Made by a program: the position numbers and the translations under genes
Origin: SIG710 sp045604985
GTDB lineage: Bacteria > Bacillota > Clostridia > Oscillospirales > CAG-272
DNA length: 10,853 bases
Assembly: GCA_045604985.1 (NCBI GenBank)
Contig: JAZUPD010000025.1
Location: 1-10,853 of the forward strand
Direction: 5' to 3'
Notes under the pieces: generated by a model
What the model saw: the letters and a program-made list of their open reading frames with translations, nothing else
Told to the model about the DNA's origin: nothing
Database searches by the model: none
Shown here: positions 7,949 to 10,853 of the stretch, one piece after another
Layout of the letters: every line of letters begins with the position of its first letter
How positions within the stretch are numbered: the stretch's first letter is position 1

Positions 7949-7961
7949 AAACGAATTGCTG

Positions 7962-7993
7962 ATATCCGTCGATTATTTCGACGGATATTTTTT
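7962..7993 (+). terminator. Terminator of the HPr-like gene
   Basis: A perfect 11-bp stem, ATATCCGTCGA (7962-7972) with TCGACGGATAT (7978-7988), has a 5-nt loop and ends in a T6 run (7988-7993). Confidence 0.95.
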
Positions 7994-8033
7994 ATAGATA
8001 AAAGAAAAATATTTATTTTTTTGCATAAAACTA

Positions 8034-8062
8034 TTGACAAACGGAGAAAATTGTGGTATCAT
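8034..8062 (+). promoter_or_regulatory. Promoter of the tRNA-Ser gene
   Basis: A consensus TTGACA (8034-8039) and TATCAT (8057-8062) are separated by 17 bp, 34 nt before the mature tRNA 5' end. Confidence 0.75.
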
Positions 8063-8095
8063 TTATGAGTCGCATTGAGTGGCGAAAATCGACTT

Positions 8096-8187
8096 GGAGA
8101 AGTCGCGTAGTTGGTCTAGCGCGCACGACTGGAAATCGTGTAACCGTTAAAAGCGGTTCGAGAGTTCGAATCTCTCCTTCTCCGCCA
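8096..8187 (+). tRNA. tRNA-Ser(GGA)
   Basis: This 92-nt class II tRNA has acceptor stem GGAGAAG (8096-8102) pairing with CTTCTCC (8177-8183), discriminator G and an encoded CCA (8185-8187). The anticodon stem CACGA/TCGTG holds loop CTGGAAA, so the anticodon is GGA and reads UCC/UCU serine codons. A long variable arm (ACCG...CGGT) and T arm GAGAG-TTCGAAT-CTCTC confirm the serine class. Apparent open frames across it on both strands are not genes. tRNA genes are common integration sites, but I found no second copy of its 3' end in the window. Confidence 0.97.
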
Positions 8188-8250
8188 AGAAAGACGGTAG
8201 TCGAACACATATTCATAAACGAGTGTGTGTTTGGAATTATCGTCCACCGC

Positions 8251-8285
8251 AAAAAAGAGGCACAGTGATATGTGCCTCTTTTTTT
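8251..8285. terminator. Terminator downstream of tRNA-Ser
   Basis: GAGGCACA (8257-8264) pairs with TGTGCCTC (8271-8278) around a 6-nt loop. A6 precedes the stem and T7 follows it, so it could act in either direction. The 63 nt between the tRNA and this hairpin could form an imperfect long stem (GACG near 8192, ACACA, TGTGT, CGTC near 8241), probably trailer structure. Confidence 0.92.
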
Positions 8286-8316
8286 GATATTTTTGACATT
8301 ATTCGTCAAAAATATC
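8286..8316. repeat. 12-bp AT-rich inverted repeat
   Basis: GATATTTTTGAC (8286-8297) and GTCAAAAATATC (8305-8316) are perfect inverted copies around a 7-nt centre, directly after the tRNA terminator and about 45 bp before the XRE promoter. It is not followed by a T-run on either strand, so it is not a standard terminator. It may be a regulator binding site. Confidence 0.6.
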
Positions 8317-8358
8317 GAAAAAGCGAACTCGTAGGACGTTTTATTGAATTTTTTGTGA

Positions 8359-8393
8359 TGGTATAATGGTCACCCGAAAAGGAGGACTATACC
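8359..8393 (+). promoter_or_regulatory. Extended -10 promoter and dyad of the XRE gene
   Basis: TGGTATAAT (8359-8367) is an extended -10 with no good -35 (TTTTAT at 17 bp). The -10 lies within GTGA-n11-TCAC (8355-8373). GGTATA (8360-8365) is also inverted as TATACC (8388-8393), just before the ATG. Autoregulation by the HTH protein is plausible. Confidence 0.55.
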
Positions 8394-8651
8394 ATGAAAT
8401 TGGCGTCAAAATTTTCAAGCCTCGCATTCAAGGCAAGAAAGGAGCAGGGTTACACTCAAAGTGAAGTCGCAGAGGCTATCTCCGTTTCGGTTCGTTGGTA
8501 TCAAAAGGTTGAGTCGGGGCGAAAGCTGCCGGGAACGCTGACGGCACTCCGCATTCTTCTTTTTCTTGGTATCGACATAGAAGAACTTAGAGAGGAGGTG
8601 GGTTTAGTTGTACCTGTACGTGCCATTAGAAGAACATTTACATTCAAATGA
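8394..8651 (+). CDS. Small XRE-family HTH transcriptional regulator
   Basis: This 85-aa protein is essentially one helix-turn-helix domain. FKARKEQGYTQSEVAEAISVSVRWYQKVESGRKLPG (about residues 12-47, quoted here in pieces as FKARKEQGYTQ, SEVAEAISVS and RWYQKVESG) is the classic Cro/C1 pattern. It is followed by LTALRILLFLGIDIEELR. There is no extra sensor domain, so it probably acts as a small repressor or antitoxin-like regulator. ATG 8394 has GGAGG (8381-8385) at 8 nt. Its 3' end overlaps the next gene by 44 nt in another frame, so the two are translationally linked. It differs clearly from the two smaller HTH proteins further right. Confidence 0.88.
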   Translation: MKLASKFSSLAFKARKEQGYTQSEVAEAISVSVRWYQKVESGRKLPGTLTALRILLFLGIDIEELREEVGLVVPVRAIRRTFTFK

Positions 8652-8832
8652 AATTGGAGATTACATATCTTTTGGGTTGATTTTAAAAGATGAAAACGGG
8701 AAAGAACTTAACAGGATATCCGATATATCAAATGACTGTTTTTTTGTTGCCGAGCTTTGCAGAATTTTTAATATGTATCAGCTAAGCCCGATACATCTTT
8801 TGGACGTGATCGAGGATTTTCTAAATGAATAA
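8608..8832 (+). CDS. Short conserved-type hypothetical protein, TTG start, overlapping the XRE gene
   Basis: This 74-aa protein begins YLYVPLEEHLHSNEIGDYIS, continues FGLILKDENG and ends LSPIHLLDVIEDFLNE. There is no signal peptide or membrane segment; it looks like a small alpha/beta cytoplasmic protein. It recalls short Clostridia proteins with a 'disis...LSP.HL.DVIEDFL' ending (possibly DUF6514; from memory, not verified). The start is taken as TTG 8608 because AGGAGG (8593-8598) lies 9 nt upstream; an in-frame GTG at 8620 is the alternative. The 44-nt overlap with the XRE gene indicates coupled translation. The function is unknown; a partner or effector of the HTH protein is an inference. 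Confidence 0.75.
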   Translation: MYLYVPLEEHLHSNEIGDYISFGLILKDENGKELNRISDISNDCFFVAELCRIFNMYQLSPIHLLDVIEDFLNE

Positions 8833-8835
8833 GTT

Positions 8836-8868
8836 AAAACTGCAGGGGAATAATCCTCTGCAGTTTTT
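8836..8868 (+). terminator. Terminator of the XRE / unknown pair
   Basis: AAAACTGCAGGGGA pairs with TCCTCTGCAGTTTT (one G-T pair) around ATAA, followed by T. The core GCAG[AG]GGA-n4-TCCTCTGC recurs in the terminators at 9481 and 10253. Confidence 0.93.
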
Positions 8869-8910
8869 GCAAAAATTTTTCAATTTTTTTTAAAAAACAC
8901 TTGACAAACC
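8860..8910 (+). repeat. Direct repeat copy 1, upstream flank of cassette A
   Basis: About 51 bp running from GCAGTTTTTGCAAAAATTTT through a T-rich stretch to CTTGACAAACC. A near-identical copy is at 9571-9622, with a handful of differences. The similarity continues past the dyad into GGTATAATATATA, showing that the two promoter regions are duplicates. Copy 1 shares its left end with the terminator at 8836-8868. Confidence 0.85.
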
Positions 8911-8929
8911 ACGGATTTCGTGGTATAAT
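8901..8929 (+). promoter_or_regulatory. Cassette A promoter with dyad in the spacer
   Basis: A consensus TTGACA (8901-8906) and an extended -10 TGGTATAAT (TATAAT 8924-8929) are separated by 17 bp. The spacer contains ACCACG-GATTT-CGTGGT (8908-8924), a dyad centred on 8916 that should block RNA polymerase when bound. The promoter of cassette B has a different dyad at exactly the same place. The predicted start is near 8936. Confidence 0.88.
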
Positions 8930-8982
8930 ATATATACAGGGTGAGGGGAAAACCTAGTAATAAAGAAAGGAGTTAAAAACCA

Positions 8983-9078
8983 ATGCTTGAGTTTATAACA
9001 AGTTTGGTGAGCCTGATAGCCGCTATAATCTCTTTAATCGCCTCGATTATAGCATACAGACTCACCAAACGAAAATGA
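8983..9078 (+). CDS. A1: 31-aa hydrophobic peptide, type I toxin-like
   Basis: The peptide begins MLEFITSLVSLIAA, has one continuous hydrophobic helix (about residues 4-24, rich in Ile, Leu, Ala and Ser) and ends in a basic tail, YRLTKRK. This single-span-plus-basic-end build is typical of membrane-acting type I toxins. Start ATG 8983 has AAAGGAG (8966-8972) at 10 nt and a consensus promoter. The coding sequence is enclosed by a large inverted repeat (9002-9011 with 9061-9070, and 9022-9030 with 9045-9053), so the mRNA folds on itself. A reverse promoter downstream would make an antisense RNA. I recognise no specific family. Toxicity is an inference; a signalling or regulatory membrane peptide is an alternative. 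Confidence 0.7.
   Translation: MLEFITSLVSLIAAIISLIASIIAYRLTKRK
9002..9070. repeat. Inverted repeat spanning the A1 coding sequence
   Basis: Outer arms GTTTGGTGAG (9002-9011) and CTCACCAAAC (9061-9070) and inner arms GCTATAATC (9022-9030) and GATTATAGC (9045-9053) are perfect. Together they form a long interrupted stem in A1 mRNA and in its antisense. Leader GGTGAG (8940-8945) competes for the same CTCACC, and leader TGAGGGG (8942-8948) can pair with CCCCTCA (9106-9112). Confidence 0.85.
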
Positions 9079-9086
9079 CCCCAAAC

Positions 9087-9118
9087 GGAAGCCCGCAAGG
9101 GCTTCCCCCTCAACGGGG
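9087..9118. other. Twin GC-rich hairpins after A1
   Basis: GGAAGCCC-GCAA-GGGCTTCC (9087-9106) is a perfect 8-bp stem with a GNRA tetraloop. It is followed by CCCC-n5-GGGG (9106-9118). There is no T-run, so this is not a plain terminator; it would sit near the 5' end of the antisense RNA and may serve as the sense-antisense contact loop. Cassette B has the same pair at 9783-9813. Confidence 0.8.
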
Positions 9119-9125
9119 CATATAT

Positions 9126-9154
9126 ATTATACACCAAGTTAAGAGGTTTTGCAA
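9126..9154 (-). promoter_or_regulatory. Reverse (antisense) promoter of cassette A
   Basis: On the minus strand TTGCAA (9154-9149) and a consensus TATAAT (9131-9126) are separated by 17 bp. The predicted start near 9119 lies about 41 nt beyond the A1 stop, and transcription runs back into A1. Confidence 0.7.
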
Positions 9155-9162
9155 TAGGTTTT

Positions 9163-9249
9163 ATGCAAATAATTGCACTTTGTATTTCCGTAGTGGCTTT
9201 AATAATAAGTGTTATTGCACTTATTAGAGTTTTGAAAGGGAAAAAATAA
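9163..9249 (+). CDS. A2: 28-aa single-span membrane peptide
   Basis: The peptide begins MQIIALCISVVALIISVIAL and ends in the basic RVLKGKK, so it is one hydrophobic helix with a positive C-terminus. The ribosome binding site is poor: AATAGG (9153-9158) is only 4 nt upstream and overlaps the reverse promoter's -35 region. It begins 84 nt after A1 stops, while B2 begins 85 nt after B1. It may be a second toxin-like peptide, a membrane partner, or poorly translated. No family recognised. Confidence 0.5.
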   Translation: MQIIALCISVVALIISVIALIRVLKGKK

Positions 9250-9300
9250 CACAAGTTATCATTATGAGATGACTTAAATTTAAGAATGGGGGGTGTGCTT

Positions 9301-9474
9301 GTGGATTTCAAATCACTTAGAAAAGAGAGCGGTTTAACGCAACAAGCCTTTGCTGTTTATTTTGAAATTCCCAAAAGAACCATTGAAGATTGGGAACGAG
9401 GGGTTAGTAAACCGGCTCCGTATCTGTTAAAACTTCTTGAATACAGGCTCAAAGCAGAAAATTTAATAAAGTGA
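9301..9474 (+). CDS. A3: small XRE-type HTH protein of cassette A
   Basis: This 57-aa protein is a minimal Cro/C1-type HTH: LRKESGLTQQAFAVYF, then IPKRTIEDWERG as the recognition helix region, and YLLKLLEYRLKAENLIK at the end. GTG 9301 is chosen as start because GGGGGGTG (9288-9295) lies just upstream and because the protein then aligns residue for residue with B3; an ATG at 9286 is in frame but lies across that SD. About half of the residues match B3. It probably represses the cassette by binding the promoter dyad, as the last gene of the A1-A2-A3 transcript. Tiny HTH proteins of this type are common in gut Clostridia and usually unassigned. Confidence 0.85.
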   Translation: MDFKSLRKESGLTQQAFAVYFEIPKRTIEDWERGVSKPAPYLLKLLEYRLKAENLIK

Positions 9475-9480
9475 TTTGCA

Positions 9481-9513
9481 CAGGCAGAGGAATGATCCTC
9501 TGCCTGTTGCTTT
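9481..9513 (+). terminator. Terminator of cassette A
   Basis: A perfect 11-bp stem, CAGGCAGAGGA (9481-9491) with TCCTCTGCCTG (9496-9506), has an ATGA loop and is followed by TTGCTTT. The downstream T-run is interrupted, so termination may be partial. Confidence 0.85.
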
Positions 9514-9570
9514 AAAAGTCATATTATAATATTCATCACCAAAGCGGTTTTGTAAGGAATTTAGTTTCTC

Positions 9571-9622
9571 GCAGTTTTTGCAAAAATTTTTCAACTTTTT
9601 TTCAAAAACCTCTTGACAAACC
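9571..9622 (+). repeat. Direct repeat copy 2, upstream flank of cassette B
   Basis: Second copy of the repeat at 8860-8910, from GCAGTTTTTGCAAAAATTTT to CTTGACAAACC. The promoter boxes of the two cassettes are 712 bp apart. Between the cassette A terminator and this copy (9514-9570) I see nothing else. Confidence 0.85.
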
Positions 9623-9641
9623 GCACAATGTGCGGTATAAT
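9613..9641 (+). promoter_or_regulatory. Cassette B promoter with dyad in the spacer
   Basis: A consensus TTGACA (9613-9618) and a consensus TATAAT (9636-9641) are separated by 17 bp. The spacer carries ACCGCAC-AAT-GTGCGGT (9620-9636), centred on 9628. This is the same 15-bp offset from the -35 as in cassette A, but with different arms. The predicted start near 9648 leaves a very short leader containing the SD. Confidence 0.88.
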
Positions 9642-9665
9642 ATATACAGAAAGGAGGTGAGAGAT

Positions 9666-9776
9666 ATGAAAAAGAAAAAACGAAACAAAAAACCCACCAC
9701 CTATGAGGTTGCGAGCTTAATAATTGAAGCGCTGGTTGCAATCGCCGCTTTAATTACTGCAATCAAATGGTGGTGA
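9666..9776 (+). CDS. B1: 36-aa holin-like / TxpA-BsrG-type toxin candidate
   Basis: The peptide has a strongly basic N-terminus (MKKKKRNKK), then TTYEVASLIIEALVAIAA as the start of one membrane helix, and ends IKWW. The 'TYE.xSLxI' entry into the helix recalls the start of B. subtilis type I toxins TxpA and BsrG and the 'putative holin-like toxin' family (e.g. TVYESLMIMI). Here it is shifted behind a lysine-rich leader and no basic tail follows. The SD is excellent (AAGGAGGTGA, 9651-9660). CACCACC (9695-9701) can pair with GGTGGTG (9769-9775), folding the mRNA over the ORF. A reverse promoter lies downstream. It is not homologous to A1 by eye. Toxin function is inferred from resemblance and layout. 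Confidence 0.75.
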   Translation: MKKKKRNKKPTTYEVASLIIEALVAIAALITAIKWW

Positions 9777-9820
9777 GCCGCCGAGGGGCGAAAGCCCCTC
9801 CCCCGAATGGGGGAATCAGC
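9685..9820 (-). ncRNA. Putative antisense RNA to B1
   Basis: Inferred from the reverse promoter at 9855-9827. The RNA would begin near 9820, contain both GC-rich hairpins and then the complement of B1. Read on the minus strand, the lysine codons of B1 become a T-rich tract after GGTGGTGGG (near 9693), which could end the RNA at about 130 nt. The end is an estimate. Confidence 0.45.
9783..9813. other. Twin GC-rich hairpins after B1
   Basis: GAGGGGC-GAAA-GCCCCTC (9783-9800), a 7-bp stem with a GNRA tetraloop, is followed by CCCCC-GAAT-GGGGG (9800-9813). No T-run follows. The palindrome AATCAGCTGATT (9814-9825) comes next and overlaps the predicted antisense start. The layout equals 9087-9118 although the sequence differs. 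Confidence 0.8.
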
Positions 9821-9826
9821 TGATTT

Positions 9827-9855
9827 ATTATACCACAAAGAAAGGAGAATTACAA
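9827..9855 (-). promoter_or_regulatory. Reverse (antisense) promoter of cassette B
   Basis: On the minus strand TTGTAA (9855-9850) and an extended -10 TGGTATAAT (TATAAT 9832-9827) are separated by 17 bp. The predicted start near 9820 lies about 44 nt beyond the B1 stop. It overlaps the ribosome binding region of B2, so sense and antisense use the same DNA. Confidence 0.72.
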
Positions 9856-9861
9856 GAGTTT

Positions 9862-10044
9862 ATGAGAAATTTTTGGATGATATCTCTATGTGTACTTTTA
9901 ATTATTGCATCTGTGATAGGCTGGAGTATCCCTATAAGAATAGCAGTTGGAGCAAATGCTATTGTTATCTTAATTAATGTTATATACAAACTGAATGGGT
10001 ACATTAACCAACAAAAAACTCATAAAGATGAAAAACAACAGTAA
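9862..10044 (+). CDS. B2: 60-aa two-span membrane protein
   Basis: Two hydrophobic segments are clear: FWMISLCVLLIIASVIGW (about 4-21) and IRIAVGANAIVILINVIY (about 25-42). A hydrophilic, lysine-rich tail follows (NQQKTHKDEKQQ). AAAGGAG (9841-9847) lies 14 nt before ATG 9862, rather far; AGAG at 9855-9858 is close to the start. It takes the place of A2 in the cassette but is twice as long and not obviously homologous. It ends 22 nt before the B3 start, so it is in one operon with B3. No family recognised; a role in peptide sensing, immunity or membrane anchoring is only a guess. Confidence 0.65.
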   Translation: MRNFWMISLCVLLIIASVIGWSIPIRIAVGANAIVILINVIYKLNGYINQQKTHKDEKQQ

Positions 10045-10066
10045 AACTAAAGGAGGCTTTTTCCAT

Positions 10067-10267
10067 ATGGTATTCAGAGAGTTGCGTAAAGAATCAAAAA
10101 TGACGCAAAAACAGTTTTCGGAATATTTCGGTATACCGAAAAGAACCGTAGAAAGCTGGGATATGGGTGAAAGGTCCTGTCCAGAGTATCTTCTTGACTT
10201 GCTTGAATATAAGCTAATCAAGGAAGGCTTCATTTTAGATGAAAAAGAAAAACAGGCAGGGGATTGA
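10067..10267 (+). CDS. B3: small XRE-type HTH protein of cassette B
   Basis: This 66-aa minimal Cro/C1 HTH protein reads FRELRKESKMTQKQFSEYFG, then IPKRTVESWDMG (recognition helix region) and YLLDLLEYKLIKEGFI. About half of the positions equal A3, including LRKES, the IPKRT motif and the LLEY segment, but it has an extra acidic/basic tail of about nine residues. ATG 10067 has AGGAGG (10051-10056) at 10 nt; upstream in-frame ATGs lack an SD. Its stop codon falls in the loop of the terminator hairpin. It is probably the regulator of the cassette B promoter dyad. Whether A3 and B3 recognise each other's dyad is open. Confidence 0.88.
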   Translation: MVFRELRKESKMTQKQFSEYFGIPKRTVESWDMGERSCPEYLLDLLEYKLIKEGFILDEKEKQAGD

Positions 10268-10291
10268 TCCTCTGCCTGCTTTTTGTTTTTT
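10253..10291. terminator. Bidirectional terminator of cassette B and the microprotein gene
   Basis: CAGGCAGGGGA (10253-10263) pairs with TCCTCTGCCTG (10268-10278, one G-T pair) around TTGA. T-rich CTTTTTGTTTTTT follows on the plus strand. On the minus strand TTTTTCTTTTTC follows the stem, so it also ends the convergent minus-strand operon. The B3 stop TGA (10265-10267) is the loop. Confidence 0.9.
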
Positions 10292-10292
10292 A

Positions 10293-10397
10293 TCATTTTT
10301 TAATAAAACAGTTTTTAAAAGGGCAATAAATAACTCCGTCTTCGATTCTGCACCATACGCACTTTAAACACGGATGTGAAAGGCTTTTGATTATCAT
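10293..10397 (-). CDS. 34-aa cysteine-rich microprotein
   Basis: The translation begins MIIKSLSHPCLKCVWCRIED and continues GVIYCPFKNCFIKK. Five cysteines form C-x2-C-x2-C-x8-C-x4-C, with a preceding histidine, suggesting a minimal zinc-binding fold. The ATG (10397-10395) overlaps the TGA of the M23 gene as ATGA, a standard translational-coupling arrangement, and GGAAAGAG lies just upstream inside the M23 gene. It stops directly before the bidirectional terminator. I know no function; its position after a cell-wall hydrolase could be a phage-like or accessory module. Confidence 0.65.
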   Translation of the reverse strand: MIIKSLSHPCLKCVWCRIEDGVIYCPFKNCFIKK

Positions 10398-10853
10398 TTT
10401 ACTCTTTCCACAAAATTATGAATGAGTGCGGGAAAATGCTTGTCCAGATCTTCACGAGCTTTCCAATAGTCGGGTGAGTTGATTATGCCTTTTTTTGCGA
10501 GGATATCAATATCCGTCTCAAATTGTGAAATTGCATATGTACCCGTTTTATTGGGGATTCCGAGGACCGTCTGGGGATCTATTTTTTTCGCACCTTGACG
10601 GATCTCAAAATGAAGATGCGCTCCGAAGGAATATCCCGTATTGCCCATAATGCCTATCTTATCCCCCGCTCTTACGGTCTGCCCTTCGGTGACGGCACGG
10701 GAAGCAAGATGGCAGTAATAATAATCAAGTCCGTCCGTGCCTCTTATGCAAACGTAATTTCCCCACTGCCAAGTGGGGTTATTTTTGTCGGTGATAATGC
10801 GGGAACGAATAACCTTGCCGGGGACGGCGCAGACTACCTCATGAGAACCGACG
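10394..10853 (-). CDS. M23-family peptidoglycan endopeptidase (5' end outside the window)
   Basis: The open frame continues past the right edge, so about 153 C-terminal residues are visible. It shows the lysostaphin-type fold: GSHEVVCAVPGKVI, then YYYCHLASRAV with the catalytic histidine of the HxH region, GDKIGIMGNTGYSFGAHLHF (zinc ligand motif HLH) and EIRQGAKKIDPQ. M23 enzymes cut peptide cross-links in the cell wall; DD-, LD- or glycyl specificity cannot be told. The tail, ILAKKGIINSPDYWKAREDL, resembles the short helical 'GIISSPDYW' module at the ends of amidases and phage-type lysins of Clostridia. Signal peptide and N-terminal domains lie outside the window. It is coupled to the downstream cysteine-rich gene. 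Confidence 0.9.
   Translation of the reverse strand, partial: VGSHEVVCAVPGKVIRSRIITDKNNPTWQWGNYVCIRGTDGLDYYYCHLASRAVTEGQTVRAGDKIGIMGNTGYSFGAHLHFEIRQGAKKIDPQTVLGIPNKTGTYAISQFETDIDILAKKGIINSPDYWKAREDLDKHFPALIHNFVERVK

Larger units (their letters stand above)
9002..9119 (-). ncRNA. Putative antisense RNA to A1
   Basis: Inferred from the reverse promoter at 9154-9126. The RNA would start near 9119 with the GCCCC / GGGG hairpin, then the 8-bp tetraloop hairpin, and cover the 3' half or all of A1. No clear T-rich terminator is visible; the left end here is set at the outer inverted-repeat arm and is uncertain. Confidence 0.4.

Noticed and set aside
8096..8187. tRNA 3' end as an attachment site of an integrated element
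   Set aside because: No second copy of the tRNA 3' end and no integrase in the window; remains possible beyond the right edge.
8031..8309. Open frames on both strands across the tRNA
   Set aside because: They run through the tRNA and its terminator; the tRNA explains the sequence.
9002..9070. Invertible DNA switch bounded by GTTTGGTGAG / CTCACCAAAC
   Set aside because: The arms are inside the A1 coding sequence and inner arms pair as well, which fits RNA folding better; no recombinase gene in the window.
8973..9311. 112-aa minus-strand frame across cassette A
   Set aside because: No SD, crosses the reverse promoter and all hairpins; the antisense transcript is better explained as non-coding.
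8860..9622. Two copies of a direct repeat as a CRISPR or IS end
   Set aside because: Only two copies 711 bp apart, each containing a promoter -35; no spacer array, transposase or terminal inverted repeats.
9463..9741. 92-aa minus-strand frame between cassettes
   Set aside because: Covers the cassette A terminator, the direct repeat and the B promoter; no SD.

Overview
The window looks like chromosome of a low-GC, gut-type Clostridia bacterium (Oscillospiraceae/Ruminococcaceae-like). The evidence is strong sigma-A promoters with exact 17-bp spacers, AGGAGG-type ribosome binding sites, compact rho-independent terminators, a MetH without its reactivation domain, a FakA-type DhaL kinase, an Mrp/Nbp35 ATPase and an HPr-like protein. 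The genus call is an inference from gene style, not from a marker gene.

Positions 1-7993 are housekeeping. A promoter at the left edge drives metH (118-2523). It converges through a bidirectional terminator on fakA (2576-4234, minus). Upstream of fakA on the minus strand is a two-gene operon: an SCP2-like protein (5636-6391) and a class III / glutamate-1-semialdehyde-type aminotransferase (4368-5621). mrp (6588-7415) is divergent from that operon. Next come about 200 nt of unassigned, partly structured DNA and an HPr-like gene (7721-7948) that keeps the HPr serine site but has no active-site histidine.

Positions 8034-8285 hold a tRNA-Ser(GGA) gene with its own promoter and terminator. To its right the content becomes accessory. 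An XRE regulator (8394-8651) overlaps a short unknown gene that starts with TTG (8608-8832).

The most interesting part is 8860-10291: two tandem cassettes (A and B) with the same layout but different peptides. Each has a ~51-bp direct repeat leading into a TTGACA-N17-TATAAT promoter whose spacer is a perfect-armed dyad. This is followed by a tiny hydrophobic or basic peptide gene (A1 31 aa, B1 36 aa), twin GC-rich hairpins with no T-run, and a consensus-like promoter on the opposite strand pointing back into the peptide gene. A second membrane peptide (A2 28 aa, B2 60 aa) comes next, then a 57-66 aa XRE-type HTH protein and a terminator of one shared sequence family. A1 and B1 resemble type I toxins of the TxpA/BsrG kind, and the reverse promoters would make antisense RNAs. 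I infer a type I toxin-antitoxin-like locus built into an operon that also encodes its own HTH regulator, present in two diverged copies. The architecture is read directly from the sequence; the function is inferred.

The right end (minus strand) holds the 3' part of an M23 endopeptidase gene, overlapping by ATGA a 34-aa cysteine-rich microprotein gene.
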